Source: Phymatolithon calcareum
Taxonomy: Eukaryota; Rhodophyta; Florideophyceae; Hapalidiales
Direction: 5' to 3'
DNA length: 64,000 nucleotides
NCBI GenBank assembly: GCA_977006965.1
Contig: OZ345371.1
Coordinates: 992,001 to 1,056,000 of the forward strand
The notes beneath the pieces were generated by a model. The model saw nothing but the letters and a program-made list of their open reading frames with translations. It had not been told where the DNA came from and made no database searches. This document shows positions 21,901 to 30,660 of this stretch, piece after piece (position 1 is the first letter of the stretch; each line of letters starts with the position of its first letter). A program made the translations under genes and the position numbers.

Positions 21901-22603
21901 CATTCGATGCTTCACTGTCCTCGTCGCTTGACGACACGCCATCATCGTCTGTCGCCTGCGAATTCCCATCATCTTCGTCATTTTCAGCGCTCGCATCGCC
22001 ACCAATGTCCGCAGCCTCCTCGAAGGGCAGAAATCCCTTTGTTGGCACGGAGCCGAAGTCAAGGACATATCCGTGGTCCTCCACCGACTTGACTGCGGCA
22101 TAAACCGGAGTGCCCTTTACTAGCAACTGCGCGACCTGCAATCCAGAGTTAACGAGAGCTGGTTGTAACGAAAGCTGGACATGGTTCGCGCCCGCATTAG
22201 ACGGACTAGCCACAACTGCGGCTCGGACTACTTGGCCCTTTCGCAAAACCTTGAACAGTGGCGTGCAGGTGGACTCAGGCGCGTCGAGTTGGTTTTCGCT
22301 CGCAGCAGCGGCAACGGCGTCAACGAGTCGGTGCTCGCTTCCAACGTTGAGCGTTTCGTGCGGGTCTGCACGCGCGCGGGTACCTGACGGCAGAGCGAAA
22401 TGGATAGCACGCTCGTCGCAGCGCGTTACAATGCCAAGCACCGTCGAGCCCTGCGTCAGACGACCGCGATGGGAGGTCTCCGGCACACGCTCTCGCTTCT
22501 CGGCATTCTCCGGGCCCTTTTCTTTTGCTGTGAAACGTACAGCGGGCTGCCCGCGCGCATGCCCGCGAGGGAAAAGGTCTTCAGCGGCACTGCGGACCGG
22601 CAT
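15944..22603 (-). CDS. RRP5: RRP5/PDCD11 ribosomal RNA processing protein
   Basis: An uninterrupted 2219-codon gene. RRP5 is a nucleolar RNA-binding scaffold needed for early pre-rRNA cleavages that lead to both 18S and 5.8S/25S rRNA. The N terminus reads AAEDLFPRG, like the family's DFPRGG start, which supports the ATG at 22603 rather than an upstream in-frame ATG at 22717. About a dozen S1 RNA-binding repeats follow, recognisable by G-x-V-x(n)-F-G repeats such as VRGFVSKVNKHGAFLWIG and VDGTVCRVERFGAIVKL. A Lys run (about residues 268-276) lies between early repeats. An acidic and then basic linker occupies about residues 1800-1915. The C terminus starts TAEDFERMILGEPNSSAIW and carries HAT (half-a-TPR) repeats such as KARAIAERALETI and RKILERALVSLEKRDH. 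Both halves, separate in some species' studies, are present in one protein. No intron, stop or frameshift was seen. Confidence 0.95.
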   Translation of the reverse strand: MPVRSAAEDLFPRGHARGQPAVRFTAKEKGPENAEKRERVPETSHRGRLTQGSTVLGIVTRCDERAIHFALPSGTRARADPHETLNVGSEHRLVDAVAAAASENQLDAPESTCTPLFKVLRKGQVVRAAVVASPSNAGANHVQLSLQPALVNSGLQVAQLLVKGTPVYAAVKSVEDHGYVLDFGSVPTKGFLPFEEAADIGGDASAENDEDDGNSQATDDDGVSSSDEDSEASNGNTLLPGTPVEVVVSQTIRVPTDSDEGPTGDGKKKKKKKKSKRGFVSTVRVSAKSELVRRAETLMADGLNFHSLRAGMRVNGKVLSIQASKVMLTVFGLFSVSIDTLHVPHGPDGTPTVQVGSSVSVRLLTVDPGQKAVTASLLPDVVKDFRVRAVPDDWTVGTIVKGLVVDRVSPTFGLFLRHVMESDKDANAVEKPSPETVAIGVPLFVHISRVAEKRLDKLEKNFYKGLVLDQSARIVSISAFDGIVNADLRPSILSRAALDISEVQPGRVYNCKVVSHLSSGAISVAVDGDLHIRGIIPKQHIADTQMSAKALSKHPSLRTGGTVKCITLSVNHTRQMIYLSARKSLVGSPDPVLCSYDEAEQSLKAYRGLIEVEKRNRKPDSESERTKPPVFAGTVSKIMDSFIVVSFCGWTSGTLSFMNLCLDEKAETPGKKRRRKDSSSSSAGGRTKEEVEALYPPGQTVRVCILKADAKRRKLFLSMDLTGTDVAFGVKKTKEAKAPEIAVGTITDAVIRKCDEEKKQFVVSVCVNVNSETEPNNEPKRPKHESSSSSLKNDGDGPVKTIDCLLPFGHLADSLAVGTKISHEYVKTLKSTVEDSASQPLKIHGAMVLRQDGGMLILTRKQSLISAHHEGRLPSTFAEVEALCFKTNGTDEDPSISASQNGVDEGAQAAILQGTVLNGYVKGVLPTGVFIGFLGGLTGFAKKSRIADFFVGDLSRALTLNASIAVSMESVDKDAQRFNVSLRPSDVGGKRTSVYAKSLVDDLAYARSTFGKETSEKEFVIGSVVSGKIDACRPYGIVLKLQSVLGTKAVGVALNSAPSDAHTPTKLRSLPGSMKDHLYSEKDTSVASAADDESIISALAETAADNAAQAATPAAKTRSARKKVQREENTVPLTSVRVLDVDPFSGVIDVTQDVRWVDSASKRPSLSGKNAFQGTVLLIKDDYVILAVQKTKAKTVIAHSLLPAVLGDTTLKPGVEVLCRVLAVDGLKSSRVFVTIDWNEALKTVKNEKQPRSGEKAAKAHQNGVVPVNKNITVGAIVHGPITKVLPYQVHVKIGRSAFGRIHITNWTRLTSSEAHSLPLGPLPADIAERFSLPKVDDVARDVMIVQFSESKHKQKGKSSLKVLETELAAQGARSFPYSSKSIPAAGDRIVAFLRAKSSAKSHYTLAISPHLLGFCHRIDAVSDASNPSSVFENSAEWTPFLCLVQSVIKEQDGGKEVVNVKLSASSNGCNSASFFTGIIQKVLPGFGLRVGLPWTARPADHKSTHSGFVNICDVDSDFEKAAENMSNFKVGEFVRVRIVHVEPEAEEGYHQPSASVSLSMRVSDIDAEAKDVLITNVTAEQVKKDAAVRGFVSKVNKHGAFLWIGRGVRARVQLCDLSDDFVKEPEKAFPVGMVVEGKISDVRDVGTAEAAVAVSLRKKERKPKEKSVAVNVAEGEVVDGTVCRVERFGAIVKLTKGKSALLHTSEADQDRQVKDPWKEWTVGQRITSVVIDANDKKRRVGTKRCHFEAAGVDAAKIDTILENNCQGKIGEPKSKKAKLNPVLPECESDNDVMEAIKAVGEEEVAERPDPENDDAGGESSDGESESAKEKDEGKVPILKIAHAFPVDEEEDVEALGAMEDKKDLDGEAGAMGKDENGEAEDHAPRKAKTSKEKREKKRAKEAAEREIQEKEETLAANPNAPETAEDFERMILGEPNSSAIWIRYMAFRLSLAQIDKARAIAERALETIELTKELERVNLWIAYVNLEVNFGGSPGGGDGGSALTKAAAVFRVFDRAVKRVTDVQDFYLQVFGSVRESEPEIADEVMKRAMRQFKYAKEVWIAAGSAKFEKGDTAGGRKILERALVSLEKRDHIGVIMKFAQMEYRHGSVERARTVFESVIGNYPKRLDVWSVFLDMESGICRNAEEGSGEKAEAVESTRLIFERCASLELSSKKMKSVFKKWLSFEKRFGDKSSHKAVLAKAKQYVESKSVAVDAAQE

Positions 22604-22839
22604 CTTGCCGGTCTGTTTTTCTTCCGGCGGTAGACAACCTCCAGCTGAGACGCCGGCGGTGCATAGGATCCGGGGATCAAAAACTATGGAATCAAGTACA
22701 CCTGTGAAAAATATCATAGCTGACCACGTGTGTACTCAGTCCTGTACTGTACGATCTGTGTTCTGTACCCTATCATACCGTGCAGGACCCAAAAAATTGG
22801 ACAAGGCACGTCCAAATGGGACGCAGCAGAATTAGCTAG

Positions 22840-24002
22840 TTCTATATCCCTACTATTGGAAAAATTGACCACTGTAGTGGTCATTTTCTATTTTGTGTCA
22901 CAAATTCGTCCAAAATTCATTGTTGAGCATGAAATGAACAGCGATGGTAGCTTGTGACTTGTTCTATCCGCTCGCGAAGTCCGTTTAGAAAAAGACGGCC
23001 CCAATCTTGTACTAGAGACCTGGCAGTGCCGAGCATCTGAGCCTACTTTAGTTGTCCGTTTTGACGCAAAACATCAAATGATCATTACATTGATCATTTG
23101 AAATGCACATAGTAATCACAATTATGAAAAAACATGGTTTTGCAATGTTTATTTATGAACGGTCATTTTTCAGGCGCCAAAACCACCTAAAACGTTCGGA
23201 ATGGTTCGTGAACGGTCTACTGCGGATGTACTCTGCATTTAGTTGAGCTGCGTACTTATGCCAGCGGTGGTGTATCGCAACCACTAAACTTCGAACTTTT
23301 ACCTTAAATGAGCCCTTAGGAGCGTTCATTCACGGGCTGTATTTTAAACATTAAGCTTTACAGACTGCGTACTTAAGCTCATTAACCTCCATTCTGTCTC
23401 TCGAGGTGGTAATTCTTCTATATTTTCTGGCCCTCTGTACGTCTTTACTTATTCTCCCATGAATCCAGGAAAACAGTGTGGTAGGGATCCAGCATCTAGG
23501 AATTCTGGTCTGTTACTCTTTCCAAAGTCTAAGAGGACTCCTGAGAAGCACGACTATTTTCTCTTCCTCTGGGTATCTTCTCTCTTATACGTGGTGTAAG
23601 TGTAGAAGATTCGTGCCACACACTTCAACAGCTGTGCTGATCACCCGCCTTCGGTCGCACGCAAAGAGGCACATGACATGTCATACACTTGAAACATGTC
23701 CTTATACGACTTCCACTCTGGCTGTTGCCGCAAAGACAACAGTAGAATTTCTGTCCTTGGAAGAAACGCTGAGGATGATTGATAACTTCAAGTCGCACTT
23801 CTTACCATCCTACATGAAGTCAGGCTTCACGTTTGCACTTCTTATAACAAGCAGTGATAGCAAGTTCAAGGATTGTCGATAGCCCAGCAACTAGTTGCAA
23901 ATGACCACTTAGTGGTCATTTGAGTTACTTGACCTTACCATAAATTCGCCCCCAAAGTCCCAAATGACCACTGCAGTGGTCATTTGGCATAGTAGGGATA
24001 TG
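22840..24002. mobile_element. Terminal-inverted-repeat element with palindromes inside its ends
   Basis: The left end (ATATCCCTACTAT from 22844) and right end (ATAGTAGGGATAT from 23989) are inverted copies. Both continue inward, after a few variable bases, into TGACCACTG(T/C)AGTGGTCATTT, itself a palindrome. TAGCTAG lies directly outside both ends (22833-22839 and 24003-24009) and may be the target duplication, though it contains a TAGCTA palindrome, so the size is uncertain. A third copy of the inner palindrome is at 23898-23922. Inside there is no ORF with a recognisable domain, so the element is non-autonomous. It sits 240 bp upstream of the RRP5 start. Confidence 0.65.
23960..23987. repeat. 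Perfect 28-bp palindrome
   Basis: The arm CCAAATGACCACTG is followed directly by its reverse complement. The same core appears at 22864-22884 and, with 12-bp arms and a one-base centre, at 23898-23922. All lie within the 22840-24002 element. Confidence 0.9.
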
Positions 24003-24009
24003 TAGCTAG

Positions 24010-25039
24010 AAAAAGGTCTTCTTACTGCGTCGACTCTCCGAAATGTGGAGAAACACCCCCGAAAATAAGGCAACGTGAGAAACACGGGAATAAGACATCT
24101 GTGCTGCACGCACCAGCCGGGGAGACACGGGAAAGCTCGATTTATGGGGCAAAGGATGTGATTTTGATTGATAGCAGAAATTGGGCATGCAGGATTGACT
24201 GATAGACAAACGAAGCCTCGTTGCAATAATTTCGAAAATAAAACTGTACGCTACAGTTAGTATGCCATGGATTACATATCTATCGAATCGTATGCCCTGT
24301 ACTACAAGTATCATAGAGTTTCGGTACAGTCCAAATCAGATTCTCGGTATGCAACCGCCACTCATAACGACCAATGCGGCGGTCGGCAAGCGTGGCAAAT
24401 ATGTAGCTTCTGCAGTCGACGACGGCATTGCCATGTAAAATGGCTGCGAGAAAGAAACATGTTTGGCAGCCGGCTTCTCTCCGAAACCGAACGGCCAAGT
24501 GAAGTCAAAAAGCGAAACGTTATTTTCGCTCAATACGACACTGCGACGTGGAACCGCTCGTTTATAAGGTGGCTGCGGAGTTCGGGCTTCCGAAAAGAGG
24601 TAAGAATCTTGATCTGTTTTTACTCTCTTCCGAACAAACCGTGGACTTCTAATCATCACGAATCCCAACATGTTGTCTCGTTTGTTAATGTATGCGTATA
24701 GATCTCGACGTTGGAGGATCTTCGATGAGAAGCAGAGCTGACCTTTTGGCTCCGAAGTTCACGGACGCACTATATGCTATTCTGGGGGATGCTGCACCAG
24801 GTGCATCGCTATACAAGAAAGGAATAGGATCGGCTGCTCTTGACGACACTGAAGGCAGTGAGCTTCTGATGTATAGAATGAATTTTATGCCTCTGCAGGT
24901 TATTGCGCCCTGGACGTGTCCCATCACTGTCGCATCATAGCTCTCAGTGGCAGTTCTGATCCCCTCAGGAATTAATCCTGACAACACGACAGAGACTGCG
25001 CTTGAAGACTGCCTTGAAATAGAGGTGCATTGGCCGAAG
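24010..25039. other. Intergenic DNA
   Basis: Short ORFs only, with no domain recognised. A 128-codon minus ORF and 82- and 95-codon plus ORFs overlap each other between 24685 and 25234 and cannot be supported as genes. Confidence 0.4.
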
Positions 25040-26890
25040 TCACTGTCTGACCCGGAATATATGCAGGACATGTGGATGCGTAAGGCAGAGAACGATCCTG
25101 TCGAGAAATTTGTTGTACTTCTGCGGCAGGTGGCATTTCAAGTTTTTGAGGTTCATCTCACTGTCAGGCAAGTCAAAAGCGTCAAGCTCATGGATATTCT
25201 CTACGTGTTTAGCAAAACAATTTCTACCTGTTGAAGTGCCACAAATAAAGATTGCGGCGCCCTCAAGCCGGTTACAAGATGAACACACGAGTGTCGTTTT
25301 CTTCACTTTGCAAACTTTGCAGTTGTTTTGCACAGCAAAAGTAGTCATCAGTCCATCTGCAGTCTTTCTTTTCTTCTTCGTTGGCGTTAAGTGCGTCCTA
25401 ACCCCGCTGCTGGACGGAAATGTACGCTGTGGAGTGAGTGAATGCCTGCGCGTATTGCGCAAGTCAAATATTTTATCATGCTGAATTCTGTATTTCGCAA
25501 CCATTCTCCGGTTTACGGTCCATGGCGATGTATTGGGGTAGTCCAATCTCAATCGAGTGACTCCCGTTTCTATACAAACGAGAAATAGATTCATCAACGC
25601 AAATCAGTTCTGACGTAGACACAGTGCGCTTTCTGTGGTCATTAATGGCATCAACGAAGTCCTGAACAAGCGGCCAGCGGTATTTTGCGGACGACATGGA
25701 GCCTTTTTCACTTGGTTGCACGCTGAATGGAACACACCGGAGATACTTGGAAAAGCTGTCTCTTGTCATTACAGTGTTTGAAAAAGAAGGCGCAGGGAGG
25801 TACTTGTTCGGTCTGGTAGTCTTCCATAATTCTTTCTTAGCGCCGAACTCAAACCTCGTCATGAGGACGAGTACTCCGAAAAACTTAAGCAACGCTGTCA
25901 CAGTCGTCTCCTGTCTTCCGATTCTTTTCAGCTTAGCGGACGTCAAAGAAGCAATTTCCGCAGGTGGACTTACGGAAACATCGTCATCAAGCAATCTTAC
26001 GGCGTGTGGGACCCGATGCCGCCGTTTTCAGATATAAAATCTCCGTTCAATGTGCGAACTCTCCAGAACTGACGGGGAACCCTACCCTCAATGGGACATA
26101 GAACTTGGCGCTCGAACCATGTCACGACATGATCAAAAGTATGCGGCTCACGGCCTGGAGTAACGACATCAAGTTCCTCTTGTGATGCTTGGTCCCAGGA
26201 ACCTTGCAGAGCATAGATGAGAGAGCTCGCAAGTGGTCGGGCTGAGCTTGTATGGGTTCTTTGAAGGTTTTTGTAGCCTTCTGGAGAGTTTTAGGTTGCG
26301 TCGGTAGCCGGGAAGTTGGCGTTTGGCGATGAAGATTGGCGACCACGAGTACTGTAAGCTGGTCTCGGCTGTAGTGAGTTTTGCCGACTGGGACTTGATA
26401 CAATTAGGCGACTAGAAGAACCACCTTGGTCAGCCTTTCCTGCCCTTACGTTGAAAATCTTGACAGTCTTGATCTTAATCTTCTCTACCGGTTTCGTAAC
26501 TAGAACCCATTTACACGTAGTGAAGTGCTTGTCCGACCATTCATCTTCTCCAAGATTACCTCTTGTACCGTCCCACTCACATTTTTGACTTGGAAAATGC
26601 CCTATATAGTCTGCAGCACTCGGGCAGACTGGTAACCGAAGTTGCTTTGGTGTGTACCTGTGCACCGACAAGTCGGCGCCGCTTTTTTTCCTGGCCCATC
26701 GCAAGTCCTGTTCTTCTGTTTGGACATCGCATTTTTGTTCCTAGCGAAGAACGAAACGATTATATACACTCCTCATACAGAACACAGCACCGCCTTTCCG
26801 AATATGGCGCGAAGAGACTGTTCCGCATTCTTTTTACAAGTTTTTATGAGCTTTTAAATTGCTCCTCAATTGAGAGGGTTCGACACATAC
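25040..26890 (-). pseudogene. PiggyBac transposase remnant, copy 1 (internal deletion)
   Basis: From about 25994 the minus strand encodes a piggyBac (DDE_Tnp_1_7) segment. It includes LLKFFGVLVLMTRFEFGAK, KYLPAPSFSNTVMTRDSFSK, SELICVDESISRLYR (first catalytic Asp region) and RKPENGCEIQN. It then stops at 25476. One frame over, directly downstream, lies TPTKKKRKTADG followed by a Cys-rich block CKVCKVKKTTLVCSSC with further Cys and His, the zinc-binding C-terminal domain of this family. The central catalytic part between them is missing, so an internal deletion joined the two ends out of frame. An upstream N-terminal piece (CKWVLVTKPVEKIKIKTVKI, about 26450-26520) matches the second copy at 54135-54200. 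The element is inactive. Confidence 0.75.
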
Positions 26891-28815
26891 CCATTAGCTT
26901 GGCAAGAACCTCGCTCACCAAGTTTTAATGCTGTGTGAATTACTTCCTCGGCCGGCAGTATCGAATTACATTATTCCACCATGATTTTTGAGCGGTCAAC
27001 TAGAAGCAATCTATCATACACGCTTTTATGCTCGTACACCACTTTGCTTCGACACAATGGGTACGATTCGTTATGACACTAGAGTACATGTGCACAAATA
27101 ACTGCCGAGATACGAATGCGATTTCGGTCGCAGTACTTCACGCAATCCCTCCGACTCTCGCTCTGCTCGAGCATGCGCCCTCCCGACTTATCAAGATATT
27201 TACTCTCCGCTTTGAAAACGGTGCGCTCAACATTGAACCCTCTCCTCGCTTCACTAAACCACACTAGTAAATTTGGACGCCCAATTCTCCTCACGAAACA
27301 ACTTCGCTGCTCATCTGGAGGCCATTTGACAGACTCAGTTGCCTTTGTTTTTACAGCAATGAGACCATTTGCGCTTTGATGCATGGAAAACTGAGTGTCT
27401 GAGTCGATTGCGGCCCTCGAGAGTCACCGGCGATATCACACGTGCGTCGGACGGCGCGTTCTTACGCCGCCGACGAATCCATGGCTTGCGACGTGATTCC
27501 GATGGGCTGTTGCCGTAGCTACCGCTGGGTCTACGTCTACGTCGGCATTCTGATCCATATACTTATGAACTACCACTGCAGCGCCCAGCGTGTTGGCACA
27601 AAGTGGCCGAGATCTTTTCGGCATTGGCGCTTCGGCCGGCACTGGAAATACTTTGTCAACGTCAGTATCTGGAACAGGAGCCTACTCAACCCCGGAAGCT
27701 TTCAAACTCTCCCCTGAGCGAGTCCGCTTCCGATCAGGACACCATTGTTTCGCGGCAGGATCTGCAACGTGCCGGAGGCCAAGTGCCTAGCGGATGTCCT
27801 GGAAAATGGCGCGGAACGAAAGTCTTGTTATCGCGAGGCGTTGCCGCTTGTAGAGTTGTCATGAACCAATTTTGTTGGAAGATTTCTATTGCTCAGAATC
27901 CTGGGGTTCATTTGCTTCTAAGAATACTTCCCTTGTTCTACAATTAAATTCAATTTGTCCCTTCACTCTAACTATCGTCGTCACTGTGACCACTATTGTC
28001 ATTCGTTCGATCTTCATCTCTACCATTGTCTTAGTCGTGCTCTAAAAATAGAATACGTGAAAATATTCGTCTCTTGATCGGTGCCCCATTGCTAATACGG
28101 TTTTCTTCGGCTTTCTCTTGATCTCTAATTTCCTGTGTGCAGCTCAACAGCCAGGCTTGTTGGATATCTTCGCAAATCTGAGATCCAAGTGGAACATTGT
28201 GAGCATGCCTCGTTCGGATGCTCTTGCTAATCGATTGAAACTAATCGAAAGACTCTTCACCAAATTTAGCCCAAAGTCCGTACTGCTGCACGAACTCGAT
28301 CACTTGGCACAACATGGCTTGTATCTTAGGCATCATTAGAGGCTGTAGATAGCAATCTCGTTCCACATTAGTAGGAGAAGGGTCTCCTCTTCGCCTAATT
28401 CCAGGCCCAATTGAGGCCCTGAGCTTCAAAACAAGGGCTGGCTTACTTGCTCCCACCTGTGAAGTATTTCAGAATTCCATTTTCTTTGCTTGCGAAAGAA
28501 AAAGGCGAGACCTTCTTTACCGCTGTCATTCGTTCCGATATAAATTTCTCCCAGCCCTTTTAAGTTTTGAGCAGCTGTGCAGAAGTAGGTAGCTCATAGA
28601 CAACTCAACCTCAGTTTCGGGCATTCCCGTAGAAAAACAAGTCGCAGAATTTGGCCATATTTTTCATCAAGTTTTTGCACGGGCCACCCGCAAGTGCACC
28701 AGAGTAGTAGTTTTCCCTTCGAGTCCCTATTTTTTTAGCGATCTTGAAAGAAGCTCCATAGCAAAGCTGACGGTTTCATCTTCCATCTTTTCCAACTCTA
28801 ACTTTTGTGCCAGGT
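26891..28815. other. Intergenic DNA
   Basis: Several ORFs of 60-115 codons occur on both strands with no recognisable domain. Nothing here is supported as a gene. Confidence 0.4.
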
Positions 28816-30360
28816 TTACGCAACCGCGTCAATGCAATGTTGCATTTTGTTCACAATTTCCAAGCGGATGTGGAGTGGTGGCGGCGCCATATTCGTCAAT
28901 GACCCTCTCTGTATGCAGAAAATGTTATATGTTTCTTTTCGCTGCATTAGCAGTACCTCAGGCTTTCCTCTCAGATCTAGTACTGCCTGCCAGCCAGAGA
29001 ATGCTTCAGATGTCACAATAGATTCTTCACTTGACAATGATAGAGTTCGCAGTTCCGCAGAAGATTGGTTAAGTAGGCTTTTTGAATGATACACCAAGGA
29101 CATGGATACCAGCTTGTTGCGCCGAAACCCCCCGTAATCGAATACAAAACCTTAAAATCACCCACGAACATGACCTTCACTGCTACGTGATCCCCGAACA
29201 TACATACCCCGTTGCGTTCAATTTCTTCGATATCAGCCGTCAAAGGCTGGAATACGCGACTCAAATCCTCGAACGTTTCTTTCACTCCGTGTGCCTCACC
29301 AATGAGTAAAACGTCAACAGTAAATTGGGAGGACTCCTTACAGACGAAGCGAGCCATGAGCTACAGTTCCCGTTCCAGAATCTACGGATAGTAAAAGAAC
29401 CACGGTTTTCGAGAGACCTTTCTCAGTAATACAAGGTATGAGCGGAGGGTCCGGCCATTTCCCAATGTCATGTAGCCCTTGAAGTTGAACCTCGACCGCT
29501 TCTTTCAAAATAACTCTCACACATTCAAAATTCCGCCCCATAACCGACGTTACTATAAACCGACCCTTGGGTCGGTTAATGCACTCATTATGACTGGATT
29601 TTAAAGCCATTACTTGAGACATTCTATTTAAATAAGACCACTTCACGGCCTTGATTTTTGCCAAAGAAGGCAAACCACCAAAGTATTGACGAATAAACCT
29701 GATCTCTCTGTCTGTGGCAATCCGAGATATCAAAAGTGCTTCAGCATCTCTTGGTGATATTGGCAATAGAGCACCGATTATATCTAGAGCTTTCGAAAGT
29801 GTTGACGCGTGTGATATTATGGCCTCCGCCACAGACGCATTCGTCCTAAAGGCATAAATAAGCTGCACGGCAGCAGCTTCAGCATGCGACATACGGACCA
29901 GAACAAGAAGCTCTCTGAAAGCAACATTTCTGTCCCTTTTCTGTCGATCTTAGGCCTCCGAGTAGCGTTTAACAGATCGAGACAGTACAACAGTTGATGC
30001 TTCTCTGCCGCGGTAGGCGAAGTGAAATGATCAATCTGCACTGTCTTCCGGTGCTTGGTTAAGAACTCTTTTCGTAACGCGTTCAAAATTCTCAACATAT
30101 TGCTCAATCAGGATAGAACAGTTTTCTGTGCCTCTAGATTGCGTACCAGACGCAGCTGGTACTTCCTGTCCACTTTTTGATGCAACAACACTTTCAGCAT
30201 GGCATTTTTCGCAGATATTAAAGCAGTAGTTTCGACTTTGCGGCCCAGTCATGGTAGGAAAAATATCTTTAGCTAATTCATGGGACATTTTACGGCCTTC
30301 AGTATTGCAGCGGGACCAAGAATGACCCAGATAATCGCAGTGTATCCGCTTTCTCTTCAT
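28816..30360 (-). pseudogene. Unclassified transposase-like gene remnant
   Basis: Five minus-strand ORFs follow one another with frame changes and together look like one decayed protein of about 500 residues. The N-terminal piece (from 30360) has HCDYLGHSWSRC and NICEKCHAES, a possible Cys/His metal site. The middle piece (29892-29338) is helical and ends with VVLLLSVDSGTGT. The next piece (29357-29013) contains MFGDHVAVKVMFVGDFKVLY and then SWYPCPWC. A Gly-Asp pair, a glycine-rich stretch and a C-P-W-C motif in this order recall transposase-like proteins found in many copies in animal and algal genomes, but I could not assign a named superfamily. Frame changes occur near 29350, 29880 and 30060. 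Introns are an alternative to decay, but no consistent GT-AG pairs were established. Confidence 0.4.
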
Positions 30361-30456
30361 CTTTTTCTAGGCCGAGGAAGCAATGAGAGGCATCTGGAGC
30401 GTAACTCATTGTTCCAAGCTTATGGATCGTTGACGAAGAGGTTGTCGTTGGTTTCT

Positions 30457-30502
30457 AGTGGCTCGGCTTCGCTACAGAGATCTATAGCGAAGCCGAGCCA
30501 CT
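30457..30502. repeat. Hairpin with perfect 18-bp stem
   Basis: The arm AGTGGCTCGGCTTCGCTA (30457-30474) is repeated exactly in inverse orientation at 30485-30502, with a 10-base loop. It is the first of three inverted repeats within 201 bp. It lies just upstream of the start of the minus-strand transposase remnant and has no T-run after it on either strand. Confidence 0.9.
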
Positions 30503-30565
30503 GTCGAGCTATCGCTGAAAATGTGGTTCCCTTCCACAGATCAGTAATGGGCCGGCGAATCTGTG

Positions 30566-30592
30566 GATTCACAGTGTGCGCACACGTGAATC
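30566..30592. repeat. Near-perfect palindrome
   Basis: GATTCAC pairs with GTGAATC, enclosing GTGTGCGCACAC, itself a perfect 12-bp palindrome, with one unpaired A. The hairpin has 13 base pairs and essentially no loop. Second of the cluster. Confidence 0.85.
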
Positions 30593-30597
30593 CCCTG

Positions 30598-30657
30598 CGA
30601 TCGCCGACAAAGTAAGTCTCCACCATGAATGGAGGGGATGTACTCTGTCGGCGATCG
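30598..30657. repeat. Long hairpin, 17-bp stem with one mismatch
   Basis: The arm CGATCGCCGACAAAGTA (30598-30614) pairs with 30641-30657 with a single mismatch. The 26-base loop can pair further (CTCCA with TGGAG). The resulting fold of about 60 nt resembles the size of a small-RNA precursor. Third of the cluster. Confidence 0.85.
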
Positions 30658-30660
30658 TTC

